A stretch of DNA of 64,000 nucleotides from UBA1941 sp046329575 (GCA_046329575.1 JAXLUJ010000011.1:1-64000); one strand, 5' to 3'. Positions 43,569-51,812 are shown, counted from the stretch's first letter. Numbers and translations: made by a program. The notes: generated from the sequence alone by a model not told the origin.

Positions 43569-45635
43569 ATGAAAAAAATAGTAGCAGCAGCACTTATATT
43601 GCTCACGGTGGGCGCGAATGCGCAAACTGAAGAGAAAGCTGAAACCCGGCAGCAGGTAAAGAAATATCCAAAGGTAAGCATCCGTAAGAAGAAGAAGCTT
43701 GGCGATCAGCTCGCACAAGCCGGTAGCTATTACAATGCTGTTGAATATTACGAAGATGTGTTTAAGGAAAAGCCGGATCAGATTAAAGTTGTTCACCAGT
43801 TGGCGGTGATCAATATGAAACTGCGCGATTACAAATCGTCAGAGAAGTATTTCAAAATTGAACTAGAAAAGGATAATAAAAAGTGGGTTGAAGACAACTT
43901 TTTCCTGGGACAGGCACTTAAGTACAACGGAAAGTATGATGAAGCGCGCAAAGCTTTTTCAGAATATCTGAAAATGGATATTCCGAAAGATGAAAAAAGT
44001 TATAAGACTTTGGCCAAAATTGAGATTGAAGGCTGTGACTCTGCTGCTGCATGGCTGGCGAATCCAAATCGTATGAAGGTGGAACATGAAGAGGGAATTA
44101 TTAATAATGTGCTTACTGATTTTGCTCCAAAAATTTTGAAGGGTAATCGGATTATGTACTCTTCCTTGAAAGCCGATACCGCTATCAATGTAACTCAAGC
44201 TGATTACGATTACTATGCAAAAATCTTTACAGCTCGCAAGCAGGGTAAAGATTGGGTGGATGACACTAAGTTATCTTACCCGCCGAACGATGCGAAGAAT
44301 CACGTAGGCAATGCTGTATTGACCGATGATGAAAAGGTAATGTATTACACTAAATGCGGTGGCGATCTGAATATGCCAAAGTGCAAAATCTACAAAACTG
44401 AAAAAAGTGGAAATGAATGGGGGAATGGAGTTGAAGTAAAATCGCTGAACTCTGAAACTGCTACCACCACCCATCCTGCCTTTGGCGTAGATAAAGATGG
44501 AAAGAAGATCTTGTATTTTGTTTCTGACCGGGGTGGAAAAGGCATGCAGGATATCTTCTATGCTGAAATTAAAGATGACGGTACTTTCGGTGCCATTAAA
44601 AATGCCGGTTCGGAAGTAAACTCTCCTGGTGATGATCGCACTCCATACTATGATATGCGTGCTAAAAAATTGTATTTCTCCACAAACGGTCGTCCAAGTT
44701 TGGGCGGTTTGGATGTGTATAGTATTCCGGGAACACCGGAGAACTGGGGGGTAGCTTCTAATATGGGTGCTCCGGTGAACAGTTCTTGTGATGATCTTTA
44801 CTTCATTGTAGATGAAAATGGCAAGAAAGGTTTTGTGGTTTCTAACCGCCCCGGAACTAAGACCATTCATGGTGAAACCTGTTGCGATGATATCTGGAAT
44901 GTTCAGATGCGCGACGATGTGGTACTGAAAGGGGTATTCGCGCTGCGTGGTGAAAGCACACAAAAACCAATTGCCGGAATTGACGCTTCTATGTACAAAG
45001 TGGCCGGACAGCAATTTGAATTTTTGGGTAACACCATGACCAAGGATGAGCCGTTCACCTTTGTTTTGAAACGCGGAAGCGCTTACAAAATCAATGGCAA
45101 CAAAGAAGGTTACTGGCCAGCCGTGGAAAATATCAATGTGCGGGAAGATGAAGAACGCGACACGATCACTCAGGTATTTCTGATTGACCAAATCGTTCGT
45201 AAAAAAGTGAAGATCGAAAACATCTATTTCGAATTTGATAAATCAAATGTGGTTGACTTTTACAAAGCTAAAATGGACTCAGTGGTTAGCGTAATGATGC
45301 AGAATCCGGGTTATAGTCTCGAAGTTCAGGGACACACGGATAGCAAAGGTTCTGATGATTACAATGCTAAACTTTCGCAACGTCGTGCTGATGAAGCTAA
45401 AACGTACATCGTTTCAAAAGGTGTAGGTGCTGACCGCGTGATTGCCAAAGGTTATGGTGAAACCATGCCGGTAGCTGAAAACGAAGTTGGTGGACAGGAT
45501 AATCCTGAAGGCCGTTGGAAGAATCGTCGCGTTGAATTCAAAATCCTTCCTGACAAACCGGAAGATGCTCCTGAAATTCAATATGGCGGCGAACCAATCG
45601 ATGCCACCAAAACAGGTCCCGGCTTTAAAAAATAA
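43569..45635 (+). CDS. PorE-like protein: TPR, beta-propeller, regulatory domain, OmpA domain (688 aa)
   Basis: Signal peptide 1-19 (ILLTVGANAQ) without a lipobox Cys. TPR hairpins lie at ~35-140 (AVEYYEDVFKEKPDQ, YDEARKAFSEYLKM). A PD40/WD40-type propeller lies at ~190-455 (KKILYFVSDRGGKGMQDIFYAEI, KKLYFSTNGRPSLGGLDVY). A carboxypeptidase-regulatory-like sandwich spans ~460-555. An OmpA peptidoglycan-binding domain fills ~555-665 (IYFEFDKSNV, GHTDSKGSDDYNAKLSQRRA; Asp591 and the following Arg are the diaminopimelate ligands). This order equals that of PorE, which links the Porphyromonas T9SS to peptidoglycan; PorE itself is a lipoprotein, this one is not by sequence. It is the last gene of the adhesin-PorP operon, closed by a strong terminator, so it probably anchors this secretion or adhesin module to the wall. 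Confidence 0.9.
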   Translation: MKKIVAAALILLTVGANAQTEEKAETRQQVKKYPKVSIRKKKKLGDQLAQAGSYYNAVEYYEDVFKEKPDQIKVVHQLAVINMKLRDYKSSEKYFKIELEKDNKKWVEDNFFLGQALKYNGKYDEARKAFSEYLKMDIPKDEKSYKTLAKIEIEGCDSAAAWLANPNRMKVEHEEGIINNVLTDFAPKILKGNRIMYSSLKADTAINVTQADYDYYAKIFTARKQGKDWVDDTKLSYPPNDAKNHVGNAVLTDDEKVMYYTKCGGDLNMPKCKIYKTEKSGNEWGNGVEVKSLNSETATTTHPAFGVDKDGKKILYFVSDRGGKGMQDIFYAEIKDDGTFGAIKNAGSEVNSPGDDRTPYYDMRAKKLYFSTNGRPSLGGLDVYSIPGTPENWGVASNMGAPVNSSCDDLYFIVDENGKKGFVVSNRPGTKTIHGETCCDDIWNVQMRDDVVLKGVFALRGESTQKPIAGIDASMYKVAGQQFEFLGNTMTKDEPFTFVLKRGSAYKINGNKEGYWPAVENINVREDEERDTITQVFLIDQIVRKKVKIENIYFEFDKSNVVDFYKAKMDSVVSVMMQNPGYSLEVQGHTDSKGSDDYNAKLSQRRADEAKTYIVSKGVGADRVIAKGYGETMPVAENEVGGQDNPEGRWKNRRVEFKILPDKPEDAPEIQYGGEPIDATKTGPGFKK

Positions 45636-45636
45636 T

Positions 45637-45668
45637 CAAAAGGCCTTCCAATATGGAAGGCCTTTTTT
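45637..45668 (+). terminator. Rho-independent terminator of the adhesin/PorP/PorE-like operon
   Basis: A 13 bp perfect stem (AAAAGGCCTTCCA with complement), 3-base loop and T-run start 2 bases after the stop codon. Confidence 0.95.
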
Positions 45669-45687
45669 ATGCTCTATATAGAAATTT

Positions 45688-45695
45688 TAGTTTCG
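45688..45695 (+). promoter_or_regulatory. -7-like box 4 nt before the start codon
   Basis: TAGTTTCG (7 of 8 to TAnnTTTG), then CCGA, then ATG. It begins only 20 bases after the terminator T-run, so the MBL gene has its own, probably leaderless, transcript. Confidence 0.45.
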
Positions 45696-45699
45696 CCGA

Positions 45700-46344
45700 A
45701 TGATAGCGAAATTCACATTCAATCCAATTCAAGAGAATACCTACATTCTTTACGATGAAACAGGCTCCTGTGTGATTATTGATCCGGGTTGTGTGAATGA
45801 GCGGGAAAGGCAAGAATTGGTAAAATTCATAGACGACATGCAATTGCAACCTGTCCGTCTCTTAAACACACATTGCCATATTGACCATATTCCCGGCAAT
45901 CCTTTCATTGCAAAAAAATATGGATTGAAGTTAGAAATCCATCAATCGGAGGTTCCGATTTTGAAGGCTGCGCCCGATTATGCGCCTATGTTTCTGGGAA
46001 CGGATATCGACGAACAACCCGAACTTGGAGCATTCATAAAAGATGGGGAATCGATTCGCTTTGGCGAAACAGAATTGCAAGTGTTGCATACGCCAGGGCA
46101 TTCTCCAGGTAGTGTTACTTTTTATAACAAAAAGGAAGGCTTTGCTGTAGTAGGCGACGTGCTTTTTTACAGAAGTATAGGGCGATATGACTTGCCCGGA
46201 GCGCATGGTCCTACATTATTCAAAAGTATTTCCGAGAAGGTGCTTGCGTTACCCGATTCTACTATCATCTATAGCGGCCACGGGCCGGAAACCAGCATAG
46301 GTGGCGAAAGATTGCATAACCCGTTTCTGCAGCGTTTGAACTAA
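45700..46344 (+). CDS. MBL-fold metal-dependent hydrolase, glyoxalase II-like (214 aa)
   Basis: The compact metallo-beta-lactamase fold has THCHIDH at 57-63 (His58, His60, Asp62, His63), a metal His in HTPGHSPGSV, a bridging Asp in VVGDVLFYRSIG and the last His in YSGHGPETSIG. It lacks the C-terminal helical domain of true glyoxalase II, and matches the short YcbL/GloB-like hydrolases of Bacteroidota. Probable reaction is thioester hydrolysis; substrate uncertain. Cytoplasmic. Its stop overlaps the convergent accC stop by three bases (46342-46344 with 46341-46343 sharing two). Confidence 0.92.
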   Translation: MIAKFTFNPIQENTYILYDETGSCVIIDPGCVNERERQELVKFIDDMQLQPVRLLNTHCHIDHIPGNPFIAKKYGLKLEIHQSEVPILKAAPDYAPMFLGTDIDEQPELGAFIKDGESIRFGETELQVLHTPGHSPGSVTFYNKKEGFAVVGDVLFYRSIGRYDLPGAHGPTLFKSISEKVLALPDSTIIYSGHGPETSIGGERLHNPFLQRLN

Positions 46345-47837
46345 CGGCTGGTTCGATTTCTTCTCCAATTGCTAGTGGCAGCTTCCGTTGCTTTGCGCAC
46401 CACTGCTCTGGACGATTGTTTATTACCACGGAACAATTCACCGGCAAGAAGCGCAGCTACTTTTTGTTCATTTTCATTAGAATGCTGTAGTGCATCCGGC
46501 GTAAAGTTCTTTCCCACAAAATTGGTGTCAAACTTCCCCGATACAAAATCAGGATGTTGTAAAACAAATGCGCCAAACTGAAGGGTGTTTTTAACGCCGG
46601 TGATCCGATATTCGTTAATAGCGCGTAACATTCTGGCAATAGCTTCGGTTCGATTGCTCCCATAAGCTACTAGTTTTGCGATCATGGGATCGTAATAGAT
46701 AGGAATATCCATACCTTGTTCAAAACCATCATCTACGCGAATTCCCGGGCCTTCCGGTTTTTTGTACTGAACCAATTTTCCGATATCAGGTAAAAAGTTG
46801 TTTTGAGGATCTTCGGCGTACACGCGAAGTTCGATGGCATGACCGATGAGTTGTAATTGATCCTGTGAGAAGGACAGTTTTTCGCCCGATGCTACTTTAA
46901 TTTGTTCCTTTACCAGATCAACGCCCGTAATCATTTCTGTTACCGGATGCTCCACCTGAAGGCGGGTATTCATTTCCAGAAAATAAAAATTGAGCGCTTC
47001 ATCCACTAAAAATTCTACAGTTCCGGCGCCAATATAGGCACAGCTTTTAGCCACCTGAACGGCTGCTTCGCCTATGGCCTTTCGTTTTTCTTCATTCAAA
47101 CAGGAAGAAGGCGCTTCTTCAACTACTTTCTGATGACGACGCTGAACGCTACATTCTCTTTCAAATAAATAAACCGTATTGCCGTAATTATCAGCCAATA
47201 CCTGAACCTCAATGTGCTTAGGGCTGCCTACATATTTTTCGATAAAAACGCTGCCATCGCCAAATGCCGAAAGGGCTTCGCTTTGCGCCCGTTCCATCTG
47301 TTCTTTCAATTCGCTTTCGGCATTTACTACCCGCATACCTTTGCCACCGCCTCCGGCGCTTGCTTTAATAAGAACCGGAAAGCCAATGGTTTTGCAAAGT
47401 TCAAATGCGTCTTCAGCCTTATGAATGGCGCCATCGCTTCCGGGCACCATTGGAATATTGAATTTTTTGGCGGCTTCCTTTGCCGAAAGTTTATCGCCCA
47501 TTACTTCGATAGCTTCCGGAGTAGGGCCAATAAAAGTGATGCCGTTTTCTTCCACTAAACGTGCAAAGGCGGCATTCTCAGATAAAAATCCATAACCCGG
47601 GTGGATTCCGTCAACACCCAATCGTTTGGCTGCTTCAATGATTTTTTCACCGCGCAAGTAAGAATCTTTAGAAGCCGGAGCGCCAATACAAACCGCTTCA
47701 TCGGCATAGCGCACATGAGGCGCATTGCGGTCAGCTTCAGAAAAAACGGCAACTGTTTTAATTCCCATTTCACGGGCTGAACGCATAACGCGTAATGCAA
47801 TTTCGCCACGATTGGCTACCAAAATCTTTTTAAGCAT
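46341..47837 (-). CDS. accC: Acetyl-CoA carboxylase biotin carboxylase subunit (498 aa)
   Basis: An ATP-grasp biotin carboxylase. The N-domain is KILVANRGEIALRVMRSAREMGI, the ATP-binding Gly-rich loop KASAGGGGKGMRV, the core EMNTRLQVEHPVTEMITG with catalytic residues, and the C-domain ends IREYRITGVKNTL-like (INEYRITGVKNTLQFG). It carboxylates biotin on the carrier protein for fatty acid synthesis or a related acyl-CoA carboxylase. No biotinyl-carrier domain is fused, and accB is not adjacent, unlike many genomes, so assignment to acetyl-CoA rather than propionyl- or pyruvate carboxylase is not certain. The last ~45 residues are a basic tail. A -7-like box ends 4 bases before the ATG. Confidence 0.92.
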   Translation of the reverse strand: MLKKILVANRGEIALRVMRSAREMGIKTVAVFSEADRNAPHVRYADEAVCIGAPASKDSYLRGEKIIEAAKRLGVDGIHPGYGFLSENAAFARLVEENGITFIGPTPEAIEVMGDKLSAKEAAKKFNIPMVPGSDGAIHKAEDAFELCKTIGFPVLIKASAGGGGKGMRVVNAESELKEQMERAQSEALSAFGDGSVFIEKYVGSPKHIEVQVLADNYGNTVYLFERECSVQRRHQKVVEEAPSSCLNEEKRKAIGEAAVQVAKSCAYIGAGTVEFLVDEALNFYFLEMNTRLQVEHPVTEMITGVDLVKEQIKVASGEKLSFSQDQLQLIGHAIELRVYAEDPQNNFLPDIGKLVQYKKPEGPGIRVDDGFEQGMDIPIYYDPMIAKLVAYGSNRTEAIARMLRAINEYRITGVKNTLQFGAFVLQHPDFVSGKFDTNFVGKNFTPDALQHSNENEQKVAALLAGELFRGNKQSSRAVVRKATEAATSNWRRNRTSR

Positions 47838-47841
47838 AGGG

Positions 47842-47849
47842 TGAAAGTA
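47842..47849 (-). promoter_or_regulatory. -7-like box 4 nt before the accC start
   Basis: On the minus strand TACTTTCA, then CCCT, then ATG. A weaker match to TAnnTTTG, but with the same 4-base distance as at 4795 and 45688. Confidence 0.35.
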
Positions 47850-47912
47850 AAAAACGCTTTATGGATTTTTAGTGCCGGGGAAGAATTGTTAGAAATTGTA
47901 TTTTTATCAAAT

Positions 47913-48626
47913 ATGAAACTTCGCTTATTCCTTTTTTTCTGGATTCCTGCGGCGCTTTTCGGTCAAAGCGAAAAGGCTTTTGATTTATATGCAGAAGGTT
48001 TACGATCCTACTATGCTGCGAACTACGACCAGGCGCTGAAGAAATATAACGAGGCGATACAGATTAAACCTACTCATACCGGTTTTTTGTATAACCGTGG
48101 ACTGTGTTATATGAAATTAGGCCGACCGGAAACGGCTGCTTTCGACTTTCGTAAGATTGTTTCTATAGATTCAAATTATGCCGATGCCTGGTTTCAATTA
48201 AGTGTTTTGGCGGCGGGCGATAAGCGATATGATGAAGCCATGGAGTTGGTTTCGCATGCATTGCGAATTGCACCCAATGATGTGAATGCCTTATCGCAGC
48301 AGGGTTTACTTTTCTATTATCAACGGAGGAACGAGTATGCGGTTCAAGCCTATGATCACGCCATATCGGTAGAGCCGAATAATGATCAACTCTACTATAA
48401 GCGCGGCCTGGTATATATGAATCTTGAAAATTATGAAGCGGCTACGGATAACTTTTCCAAGGCCTTTCAATTAGATCAAACCAACACACTTGCTCTGGAG
48501 CAGCGCGCTACAGCTTATTGGAAGTGGAATAATTTGGAAGCAGCGTGTAAAGACTGGAGTGAATTATTGAAAAGAGGTGTTAGCCGGGCGCAGACGCCTC
48601 TGGCGAATTATTGTAATAAAAAGTGA
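47913..48626 (+). CDS. Secreted TPR-repeat protein (237 aa)
   Basis: The signal peptide MKLRLFLFFWIPAALFGQ is at the chosen ATG; an in-frame GTG at 47841 would add 24 residues and hide the signal. The mature protein is about six tetratricopeptide repeats (YDQALKKYNEAIQIKPTHTGFLYNRGLCYMKLG, YYKRGLVYMNLENYEAATDNFSKAFQLDQTN). The C-terminus EACKDWSELLKRGVSRA resembles the last repeat of many Bacteroidota periplasmic TPR proteins. It is probably a periplasmic protein-protein adaptor, partner unknown. Monocistronic, divergent from accC. Confidence 0.88.
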   Translation: MKLRLFLFFWIPAALFGQSEKAFDLYAEGLRSYYAANYDQALKKYNEAIQIKPTHTGFLYNRGLCYMKLGRPETAAFDFRKIVSIDSNYADAWFQLSVLAAGDKRYDEAMELVSHALRIAPNDVNALSQQGLLFYYQRRNEYAVQAYDHAISVEPNNDQLYYKRGLVYMNLENYEAATDNFSKAFQLDQTNTLALEQRATAYWKWNNLEAACKDWSELLKRGVSRAQTPLANYCNKK

Positions 48627-48676
48627 TTAGGAAAAAGTTGCTGATTGATTTGGAATGCTCCTCAAAATGTAATTAG

Positions 48677-48896
48677 CAGCGAATTATGGCAAACCGCGGT
48701 AGGGAAGAGCGGAAAGCCCGCTAGGCCGCAGCGAAGAAATTACGAATGAAAAATTACGAATTACGAGATGGGGCAAGGTTAGGTTTTTAAAACCAACCTC
48801 CTTTTTCGTAATTCCCCCAAAACGATTGCACCGCAATGGTTTTAGGCTTTCCGCGGCCTGAGGACTTGCAGCGAACAGCCCGGCATCCGCAAAAAA
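48677..48896 (+). repeat. Interspersed intergenic element, copy B
   Basis: Left GC-rich end (AGAGCGGAAAGCCCGCTAGG), core AAATTACGAATGAAAAATTA with a later inverted TTTTTCGTAATTCCC, and right end with GGCCTGAGGACTTGCAGCG. It fills most of the 303 bp gap between convergent genes. Copies at 25021 and 63346. Confidence 0.75.
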
Positions 48897-48929
48897 AATG
48901 AAAATGCTATTGCATTTTTATATCGCCCG

Positions 48930-49634
48930 TTAGAAAAGATTCACGAAACCAACCTGAATGACCAGACCGCTGCGATACGGTGAATAGTTTTTATCGCCAA
49001 CACTATGCAGCAGATTGTAGGAAATCATGATGGGTAGAAAGAAATTTTTACTGTTGAGCAGGTTGTAACCGGCACCAACAAACAAGCCGGGATAGGTGCG
49101 TTCGATATTTTGGTATTGAAAAACCGGCGTGTTGTTTGGGTTTAAATAATAATATCCTGTTGGGTCATGAATGCTTCGTTGAAGGACCTCGAATTTCATA
49201 CGGGCAAATAAACCTTTCCAGATATTGTATTGAAGAAATACACCACCGCCATAAGTGTGATACTTGGCTGTAACTTTATAATCGGAAGTGCCGCCCGGCA
49301 ATGCCACAGAGGCTACGTAAGTTCGCCCGGAATAATAATACGTGGGTCCTGCGCCAACATACAATCCTTTCCAAACATTATAACCGAAATAAGGAGACAG
49401 GCCCACATCCACGCCTCCGGTTTATAATGCAAAGTTGATGTTTGGTTCGATAATAAACTTGCTAAGGTCGAGCTTCTTTTTGGGTTGGAAGGATTTTACA
49501 TTACGGTTTGGGTCGATGGTATCGCGGGCATACTCCGTTTCAGGACGTGTATATATTTTAGGCTTATCATCATCCTGAGCTTTTGCCCAAAATGATAATG
49601 CGGTAAGTGTTACCAGAAACAAGTATTTTTTCAT
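48930..49634 (-). pseudogene. Outer membrane beta-barrel protein gene with an in-frame stop
   Basis: Two segments in the same frame make one ~233-residue protein interrupted by TAA at 49424-49422. The first part (MKKYLFLVTLTALSFWAKAQ signal, then an acidic linker, FQPKKKLDLSKFIIEPNINFAL) is joined to TGGVDVGLSPYFGYNVWKG and strands such as GLYVGAGPTYYYSG, GLFARMKFEVLQ and GLFVGAGYNLLNSKN, ending SGLVIQVGFVNLF. FAL-stop-TGG sits in the middle of a strand pair, so the stop is not a natural end. No frameshift is needed. It is a point-mutation pseudogene, a sequencing error, or a readthrough case. A good -7 box (TATTTTCG, 49671-49664 minus) still precedes it. Function of the intact barrel is unknown. 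Confidence 0.8.
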
Positions 49635-49663
49635 ATTCGAAAGTTCCCTTCCTTCTTTTCAAA

Positions 49664-49671
49664 CGAAAATA
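49664..49671 (-). promoter_or_regulatory. -7 box before the interrupted barrel gene
   Basis: On the minus strand TATTTTCG (7 of 8 to TAnnTTTG), 29 bases before the ATG at 49634. Confidence 0.4.
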
Positions 49672-49705
49672 ACGTAAAAAAGGTTGTTCGATTGTCACGG
49701 CTGTG

Positions 49706-51112
49706 TTAAAAAACCTTTCCGGGATTGAGGATTCCATTGGGATCAAAAACGCCTTTCACACCTCGCATTAAATCCATTTGCATGGGTGAGAATTTAATAT
49801 CCATAAAACGGCGCTGCACCCATCCGATACCATGTTCCCCGCTTATGGTGCCGCCCAATTCCACCACTTTTTCAAAAATTTCTCTCACCCCTTCCGGTAC
49901 TGTATTTTTCCAGTATTCATCGGTAAGCTGGTCTTTAATAATTCTTACATGAACATTACCATCGCCGGCGTGACCGTAGCATACGCTTCGGAAATTATAT
50001 TTTTTACCTACTGCCTTGATATGGTGAAGCAGTTCCGGCAGGTGAAAGCGAGGAACCACAGTATCTTCTTCAATGGTTACTGCGGTAGATTTTACGGCAT
50101 TCGCCACATTCCGGCGCATCCGCCAGAGATCTGCTTTTTGGGCTTCACTATCGGCAAACAAAATTTCGCCACATTCGAAATTGGAAAGCACTTCATAAAG
50201 TTGTTCGCTTTGTTTGTAAAGCACATCCAAATCGTTGCCATCTAATTCAATCAAAAGGTTGGCCTTTACATGAGGCTCGATGGGTATGGTTACATCGCCC
50301 AGCCAATTGCAAACCCAGTCGATAGCATCGCGTTCCATGAACTCGAGGCAAGAAGGTGTGATACCAGCCTGAAACGTTGCAGCCACGGCTGCTGCGGCTT
50401 GTTCCATACTGGTGAAAGGCGCTAATAAAACCAGATTAAACTTCGGATGAGGAATCAGTTTTAATACAATTTTGGTAATCACACCAAGCGTTCCTTCACT
50501 TCCAACGAATAATTGGGTGAAGTTATAACCGGTAGAATTTTTGAGTACGTTAGCGCCGGTCCAAATCACTTCGCCACTGGCCAGTACCACTTCCAAATTC
50601 AAAACAAAATCTTTTACTACTCCATATTTTACAGCACGCGGTCCGCCGCTGTTGCAGGCTACATTTCCACCTATGAAACAACTGCCCCGGCTGGATGGAT
50701 CGGGTGGATAGAATAAACCTTTTTCCTTCACGGTGTTCTGCAATACTTCGGTGATGACGCCGGGTTCAGTGGTGAGTTGCAAATTTTTCTCGTCAATCTC
50801 GAGGATGCGATTCATTCGTTCTATGCTTAGCATAACGCCGCCATATACGCACAAACTATTGGCAGAAAGTCCGGTGCCTGCTGCGCGCGGACTTACCGGA
50901 ATGCGATGTGCATTGCAGTATTTCATGATGGCGCTTACTTCGGCTGTTGAATTGGGTTTCAGAACCACCTCGGGATAGAAGCGCAAATCTTCGGTTTCAT
51001 CTTTGGCATATTTTTCAAGCGATTCGCGGGAGGTGATCACATAGTTTTCGCCAATGGTTTGGTTAAAGAAGGCGATGTGCTGAGAGGTTATCTTGTTGTA
51101 AGTAGCATTCAT
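49706..51112 (-). CDS. FAD-linked oxidase, GlcD/D-lactate dehydrogenase type (468 aa)
   Basis: The PCMH-type FAD-binding domain (~40-220) shows VVLKPNSTAEVSAIMKYCN, PVSPRAAGTGLS, GCFIGGNVACN-like (GSCFIGGNVACNSGGPRAVKYG) and FVGSEGTLGVITKI. The C-terminal FAD-oxidase domain has YGHAGDGNVHVRI and GTISGEHGIGWVQRRFM, with His residues of the metal/active site. It oxidises a D-2-hydroxy acid such as glycolate, D-lactate or 2-hydroxyglutarate; the exact substrate is undecided. It is a single polypeptide without the Fe-S GlcF partner nearby. The ATG at 51112 is chosen; the longer frame would begin inside the crcB gene. It lies 22 bp after crcB, so likely cotranscribed. Confidence 0.93.
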   Translation of the reverse strand: MNATYNKITSQHIAFFNQTIGENYVITSRESLEKYAKDETEDLRFYPEVVLKPNSTAEVSAIMKYCNAHRIPVSPRAAGTGLSANSLCVYGGVMLSIERMNRILEIDEKNLQLTTEPGVITEVLQNTVKEKGLFYPPDPSSRGSCFIGGNVACNSGGPRAVKYGVVKDFVLNLEVVLASGEVIWTGANVLKNSTGYNFTQLFVGSEGTLGVITKIVLKLIPHPKFNLVLLAPFTSMEQAAAAVAATFQAGITPSCLEFMERDAIDWVCNWLGDVTIPIEPHVKANLLIELDGNDLDVLYKQSEQLYEVLSNFECGEILFADSEAQKADLWRMRRNVANAVKSTAVTIEEDTVVPRFHLPELLHHIKAVGKKYNFRSVCYGHAGDGNVHVRIIKDQLTDEYWKNTVPEGVREIFEKVVELGGTISGEHGIGWVQRRFMDIKFSPMQMDLMRGVKGVFDPNGILNPGKVF

Positions 51113-51134
51113 GAGGAATTCCGAATTATTGATT

Positions 51135-51509
51135 TTATAGCAAACGGAAAAACTGGGTTCCGCCAAAAAGAGCGAGAAATCCAATGATAAGACTGGATGT
51201 GATGTACATGGTGGCCTGTAAAAATTCTCCTTGTTGCAGCAGTTGAACAGTTTCGGCACTAAAGGTAGAGAAGGTGCTGAAGCCACCGCAAATTCCAACA
51301 GCAAAGAAAAGACGCATGGTATTATCCTGAGCGCTTTTCATGCTTTCAAAGCCCAGCATTATTCCCAGAAGGAAACAGGCGGCAATGTTAACCGTAAGTG
51401 TACCATACGGAAAGGAGGACGGCACCAGATGGTGTACGGTTCGATGTAACAGCCATCGCATGACGCTTCCTAAACCACCACCTGTAAAAACCAGCAGCGT
51501 TTCTTTCAT
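51135..51509 (-). CDS. crcB: Fluoride channel CrcB/FluC (124 aa)
   Basis: A small four-helix membrane protein: GGGLGSVMRWLLHR, FPYGTLTVNIAACFLLGIMLG, the FluC signature GICGGFSTFSTFSAETV (with the phenylalanine box), and a final helix ATMYITSSLIIGFLALFGG. It works as a dual-topology dimer expelling fluoride. I looked for a fluoride riboswitch in the short upstream region and did not find one. The upstream minus-strand sequence has TTTG, 16 bases, TATTTTG as a possible promoter, overlapping the start region of the divergent 41-aa lipoprotein gene. Confidence 0.94.
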   Translation of the reverse strand: MKETLLVFTGGGLGSVMRWLLHRTVHHLVPSSFPYGTLTVNIAACFLLGIMLGFESMKSAQDNTMRLFFAVGICGGFSTFSTFSAETVQLLQQGEFLQATMYITSSLIIGFLALFGGTQFFRLL

Positions 51510-51577
51510 TATTCAAAATTCAAAATATTTTCGTTGGTACAATCAAAACTTTTACACCTGTGTTTCGTTATTAAATT

Positions 51578-51703
51578 ATGAATGCGATAAAAAAATGGGG
51601 TTGGATATTGATGCTGGTTTTAATTAGTGCCACCTCGTGCAATACCAAGAAAGATTGCCGCGGGCGCACCAAGCACCGGCTATCGAACGGTATTTGGATG
51701 TGA
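51578..51703 (+). CDS. Tiny lipoprotein (41 aa)
   Basis: ATG at 51578 gives MNAIKKWGWILMLVLISATSC, a textbook lipoprotein signal with lipobox SATSC, then only 20 mature residues (NTKKDCRGR, TKHRLSNGIWM) and TGA. The short basic peptide has one more Cys. Such very small lipoproteins occur in Bacteroidota, but I know no function. It diverges from crcB. The following 128 bases up to ppk hold no further convincing gene on the plus strand. Confidence 0.6.
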   Translation: MNAIKKWGWILMLVLISATSCNTKKDCRGRTKHRLSNGIWM

Positions 51704-51812
51704 CGGTTAATTTATCGTTAAGCCCTTTTTGGAAACCGGCGTAAACGTTGAGTTTGGGGCCATTTTTCATTTTTCATAGAATTTATAACCGTTTAAATCC
51801 TGAGAGTTATTG

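Noticed and set aside
44271..45191. 306-codon minus-strand frame inside the PorE-like gene
   Set aside because: Lies wholly antisense to a well-supported gene with recognised domains; no motif, promoter or ribosome site of its own.
51113..51304. 64-residue N-terminal extension of the FAD-linked oxidase
   Set aside because: It overlaps crcB on the same strand in another frame, and the conserved domain begins normally after the ATG at 51112.
51510..51577. Fluoride riboswitch upstream of crcB
   Set aside because: The gap is only 68 bp to the divergent small gene and I see no crcB-motif pseudoknot pattern.
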